DNA of 22,248 bases from JBNARI01 sp049718765 (GTDB lineage Bacteria; Bacillota; Sulfobacillia; DUMF01): assembly GCA_049718765.1 (NCBI GenBank), contig JBNARI010000026.1, positions 1-22,248 on the forward strand. The letters are read 5' to 3'. Position 1 is the stretch's first letter; every line of letters starts with the position of its first letter. This document shows positions 19,754 through 22,248 of this stretch, one piece after another. The notes under the pieces were generated by a model. The model did no database searches, had not been told where the DNA came from, and worked only from the letters and a program-made list of their open reading frames with translations. Position numbers and translations under genes: made by a program.

Positions 19754-21511
19754 CTACGGTGAAATGTTGTACTTTCTGAGCTTCTCGTACAAAGTGCTTC
19801 GGGATATGCCAAGAATGCGAGCGGCTTGCCTTTTGTTGCCCTTCGCTTGGTGTAGTGCCGACACAATAGCTTGTCTTTCCATATTTTCCAAGATTGGCAC
19901 TGGCTGCTTTGAGTGATCTATGACATTAGCGAGATTAGTCTCCCTAGCTTGCTGAACCTTCAATGGCAAATGCTCAGGCAGTATGGTTCCTCCCTCTACT
20001 AGGTTGAGGGCCCTCTCTATGACGTTTCTCAGTTCCCGTACGTTTCCAGGCCATGGATAGGCTAGAAGGCATTGTGCGGCTTCTGAAGAAAGCTCCACGA
20101 AGGCTTTACCCATTGATCTTGAAAACCGCTGGATGAACGCCTGCGCCAGCGGAATGATGTCCTCGCGCCTCTCACGGAGAGGCGGTATGGAAAAACTAAT
20201 CACATTGAGCCTGAAGAATAGGTCTTCGCGGAAGTTCCTATCAAGCACCTCCTGCTCCAGGTTACGATTCGTTGCTGCGATGACCCTTACGTCAACAGGT
20301 ATCGGCACATGATCTCCAACTCGGGTGATGGTGTGGCTTTCCAGACACCTCAAGAACTTCTTTTGAATATCCAATGGCAACTCTCCAACTTCGTCTAGGA
20401 AAACAGTACCTCCGTTAGCCATTTCGAACTTGCCTGGCCTACCACCGCGCCTTGCTCGAGTAAATGCGCCTTCCACATAACCGAACAGCTCACTTTCGGC
20501 TAACTCGTGAGGGATTGCAGAACAGTCTACAACGACAAATGGACCATCTCGCCGGGGGCTATGATTGTGGATTGCGTGAGCGAACATTTCTTTCCCTGTG
20601 CCGCTTTCGCCGTAAATGAGCACTGGCGATGTGCTTTCTGCAACCCTCTTGGCAAACTCAACGATGTGCGCCATTTGCCTGCTGGCGTACTTGATATCTG
20701 AAAAAGTGAACTTTGCCTGGCATCCACTGATTTTTGTAACCAGCCTTTGCACACGGTGAATTTCACGGAATGTATCCACTACGGCCATAACCCTGTTTTC
20801 CTGATCGAAAACAGGGATTGCTGTCTTTACTAAGTGGACGTTCTTTTTTGAAACGAGATCAACAATGAACTCTTTGTCCACCCAGCCCTTACCAGTCTTG
20901 AAAATGTCGAATATCTCTGGTTCGAAGCTAGTCACGCTTCTTAGGTTCTTACCTATCACATCTGAACCCAAGCCAAGAATAGAAAGACCAACCTTGTTGA
21001 TATACAGAATCGTCCCTCGGTTATCGAGAATCATGAAGCCATCCGAAATTGACTCAGCGAGTGCTTCGATGTACTGGTTCTTAAGAATCTGAGCGCGGTG
21101 TTCAGCTTCAGACTTGATTGCCCTAGCCACTACCTTAAAGCAGCTTTCAAGAAATTTTGCTGCCTCAGGTGTTAAGGTCAGTGCTGCCGCTCGATAGTCG
21201 TTTCCATGCCCCAAAGTCACTCTAAGCACCACAAGCCAGACAGGGCACGGATCATCTGTAAGCTTCGAGACAGTTACGCCGTATGTATCTACGTTCGGTG
21301 CTGCTTTAGCGAACTCGCGATCGAGATGTAGGTTCACACTCGCTGGTAATTGAGACATCAGGTTATTCCATGCCCCCTTGACCAAGATCGGGTGCTCCAG
21401 GTCGTCTGCAAAGAGGGCGATCGCTGTTGCACCTGGTTGAAAGCCTGTAATGTCAAGGTCTTCGAAGTACTTTGCAACCTCGTGCCTCAGGTCAACGTTG
21501 AAAGCTAGCAT
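19754..21511 (-). CDS. Sigma-54-type enhancer-binding regulator with PAS domain and variant GAFTGA loop
   Basis: 585 residues. N-terminal ~130 residues are an unassigned sensor-like region. A PAS domain follows (A-L-A-E-S-I-S-D-G-F-M-I-L-D-N-R-G-T-I-L-Y-I-N). The AAA+ domain has G-E-S-G-T-G-K-E, F-L-D-E-V-G-E-L-P and R-E-D-L-F-F-R-L-N-V. A Fis-type helix-turn-helix ends the protein (N-K-R-Q-A-A-R-I-L-G-I-S-R-S-T-L-Y). The sigma-54 contact loop reads G-A-F-T-R352-A instead of G-A-F-T-G-A, a single-base change (CGA for GGA). ATG 21511 has GGAGGT at 7-nt spacing; the longer frame to 21628 does not. It is divergent from a BKACE gene with a -24/-12 promoter, which it probably controls. Confidence 0.92.
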   Translation of the reverse strand: MLAFNVDLRHEVAKYFEDLDITGFQPGATAIALFADDLEHPILVKGAWNNLMSQLPASVNLHLDREFAKAAPNVDTYGVTVSKLTDDPCPVWLVVLRVTLGHGNDYRAAALTLTPEAAKFLESCFKVVARAIKSEAEHRAQILKNQYIEALAESISDGFMILDNRGTILYINKVGLSILGLGSDVIGKNLRSVTSFEPEIFDIFKTGKGWVDKEFIVDLVSKKNVHLVKTAIPVFDQENRVMAVVDTFREIHRVQRLVTKISGCQAKFTFSDIKYASRQMAHIVEFAKRVAESTSPVLIYGESGTGKEMFAHAIHNHSPRRDGPFVVVDCSAIPHELAESELFGYVEGAFTRARRGGRPGKFEMANGGTVFLDEVGELPLDIQKKFLRCLESHTITRVGDHVPIPVDVRVIAATNRNLEQEVLDRNFREDLFFRLNVISFSIPPLRERREDIIPLAQAFIQRFSRSMGKAFVELSSEAAQCLLAYPWPGNVRELRNVIERALNLVEGGTILPEHLPLKVQQARETNLANVIDHSKQPVPILENMERQAIVSALHQAKGNKRQAARILGISRSTLYEKLRKYNISP

Positions 21512-21513
21512 GT

Positions 21514-21594
21514 TCGGACCTCCATGTCCTAAAGTCGGACAATTGCATGATTCGATCCTTATTGCAAAAATCCTGCAATGTCCGAATAGCGGAC
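21514..21594. promoter_or_regulatory. Intergenic operator boxes (TCGGAC family)
   Basis: TCGGAC occurs at 21514-21519 and 21535-21540, its complement GTCCGA at 21580-21585, and GCGGAC at 21589-21594; the last two form GTCCG-N5-CGGAC. A second inverted repeat, ATTGCA-N7-TGCAAT, lies at 21561-21579. They sit 64 to 144 bases upstream of the -24 element, a usual place for enhancer-binding-protein sites, and overlap the regulator's own leader. Confidence 0.5.
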
Positions 21595-21657
21595 GCACAT
21601 TACAGTGAAGTGTAGGAATTCCAGACATCTGGTGACGTCCGCCCCCTTGCGAGAGTG

Positions 21658-21673
21658 TGGCATGTCATTTGCT
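21658..21673 (+). promoter_or_regulatory. Sigma-54 (-24/-12) promoter
   Basis: TGGCATG-TCAT-TTGCT fits the consensus TGGCAYG-N4-TTGCW, with GG and GC exactly 12 bases apart. The start would fall near 21684, 32 nt before the BKACE start codon. Confidence 0.8.
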
Positions 21674-21715
21674 TGCTCGTAGATGCAGCATGACATCGCG
21701 GAGGTGTTTGGTTAC

Positions 21716-22248
21716 GTGGAAAAACTCATCATAACGGTGGCGCCAACAGGCGCATGGCCTACGAGGAAGGATACGCCGTACATTCCTATCACACCCGAAG
21801 AAATTGCTGAAGAAGTTTACAGGTCTTGGCAGGCTGGGGCTGCTATCGTTCATGTCCATGTACGCGACGACGAGGGTCGCCCTTCGATGGACTTTGAAAA
21901 GTTCCGCCGGACTGTAGAGCTCATAAGGGAAAAGTGCGATATCGTAATAAACCTTACGACTTCTGGCGGTCTTGGCATTGACGATTACACGCGAATGAGG
22001 CCGTTCATTGAGCTAAGGCCCGAACTAGCCTCATACGATTGTGGTTCTATGAACTGGATGCACTCAGATGTTTTTATAAATCACCCGCTCTTTCTCGAAA
22101 AACTCGGGCTTAAGATGCAAGAGTGCGGCGTTAAACCGGAAGTCGAGATATTTGACCTTGGTATGATTTACAACGCAAGTTCCACAAGGCTTCGGAAAAT
22201 GGCAGGTAGATTTGAGGTATATGTAGTGGTTTTGCACTACAGCCTGTC
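21716..22248 (+). CDS. Beta-keto acid cleavage enzyme (BKACE/DUF849), 5' part, cut by window edge
   Basis: 177 codons visible, open to the window end. The N-terminus reads L-I-I-T-V-A-P-T-G-A-W-P-T, then P-I-T-P-E-E-I-A-E-E-V-Y, A-A-I-V-H-V-H-V-R-D (zinc-binding histidines), I-V-I-N-L-T-T-S-G-G, S-Y-D-C-G-S-M-N-W and E-V-E-I-F-D-L-G-M-I-Y-N. These are signature blocks of the family whose founding member, Kce, cleaves 3-keto-5-aminohexanoate with acetyl-CoA in lysine fermentation. Other members use other beta-keto acids, so the substrate here is open. The GTG at 21716 has GGAGGTG at 9-nt spacing; an in-frame ATG at 21683 lies at the predicted transcription start. Confidence 0.9.
   Translation, partial: MEKLIITVAPTGAWPTRKDTPYIPITPEEIAEEVYRSWQAGAAIVHVHVRDDEGRPSMDFEKFRRTVELIREKCDIVINLTTSGGLGIDDYTRMRPFIELRPELASYDCGSMNWMHSDVFINHPLFLEKLGLKMQECGVKPEVEIFDLGMIYNASSTRLRKMAGRFEVYVVVLHYSL

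Overview
The window looks like the chromosome of a thermophilic or at least clostridia-like Firmicute. The grounds are strong GGAGG-type ribosome binding sites, frequent GTG and TTG starts, DUF1670, IS1341/TnpB and IS256 debris, BrnTA/MazEF/VapBC modules, and a sigma-54-controlled beta-keto acid cleavage gene. This is inference; no rRNA or species marker is present. Most of the window (about 1-19,633) is GC-rich accessory DNA. The last 2.6 kb is visibly less GC-rich and looks like ordinary host chromosome.

Layout. 1-3,130 is an insertion-sequence graveyard: a transposase tail, a decayed IS256 transposase, a DUF1670 remnant, an IS3-like transposase tail, and one apparently intact nuclease-like gene. 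3,130-3,797 has no protein gene but holds promoter-like, hairpin and terminator signals. 3,798-10,431 carries a replication/recombination module: a RecT/Bet single-strand annealing protein, a CHC2 zinc-finger/Toprim primase-like protein and, further on, an Fe-S PD-(D/E)XK nuclease. Small unknown proteins, a minimal nucleotidyltransferase and zinc-ribbon proteins lie between. 10,502-12,027 carries a MazEF-type toxin-antitoxin pair and a HAD phosphatase. 12,238-15,867 is a tight three-gene operon: unknown protein, MoxR/RavA-like AAA+ ATPase, ViaA-like VWA protein. It is followed by a small membrane protein. 16,278-19,451 has a terminator, a gene cut off at a truncated TnpB element, a BrnTA module, a pseudogene copy of the membrane protein, an orphan IS605-type end, a VapBC module and a zinc-ribbon gene.

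Boundary. At 19,586-19,633 lies the 3' part of a tRNA-Lys(CUU), from the anticodon arm to CCA, with no matching 5' half. This is the classic scar of a tyrosine-recombinase element that entered a tRNA gene. I therefore read everything to its left as an integrated element (ICE, plasmid-like element or prophage; no capsid, tail, relaxase or integrase gene is in view) and everything to its right as host.

Host side. A minus-strand sigma-54-type enhancer-binding protein is divergent from a BKACE-family gene. That gene has a near-consensus -24/-12 promoter. The regulator's GAFTGA motif reads GAFTRA.

Most unusual signals. (1) Two diverged copies, 9 kb apart, of a roughly 80-nt two-hairpin element with pair-preserving substitutions, each upstream of an operon; this resembles the logic of phage cis-acting antitermination RNAs. 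(2) Strong hairpins placed between a Shine-Dalgarno sequence and the start codon. (3) A RavA-ViaA-like pair with an unknown third partner on a mobile element.
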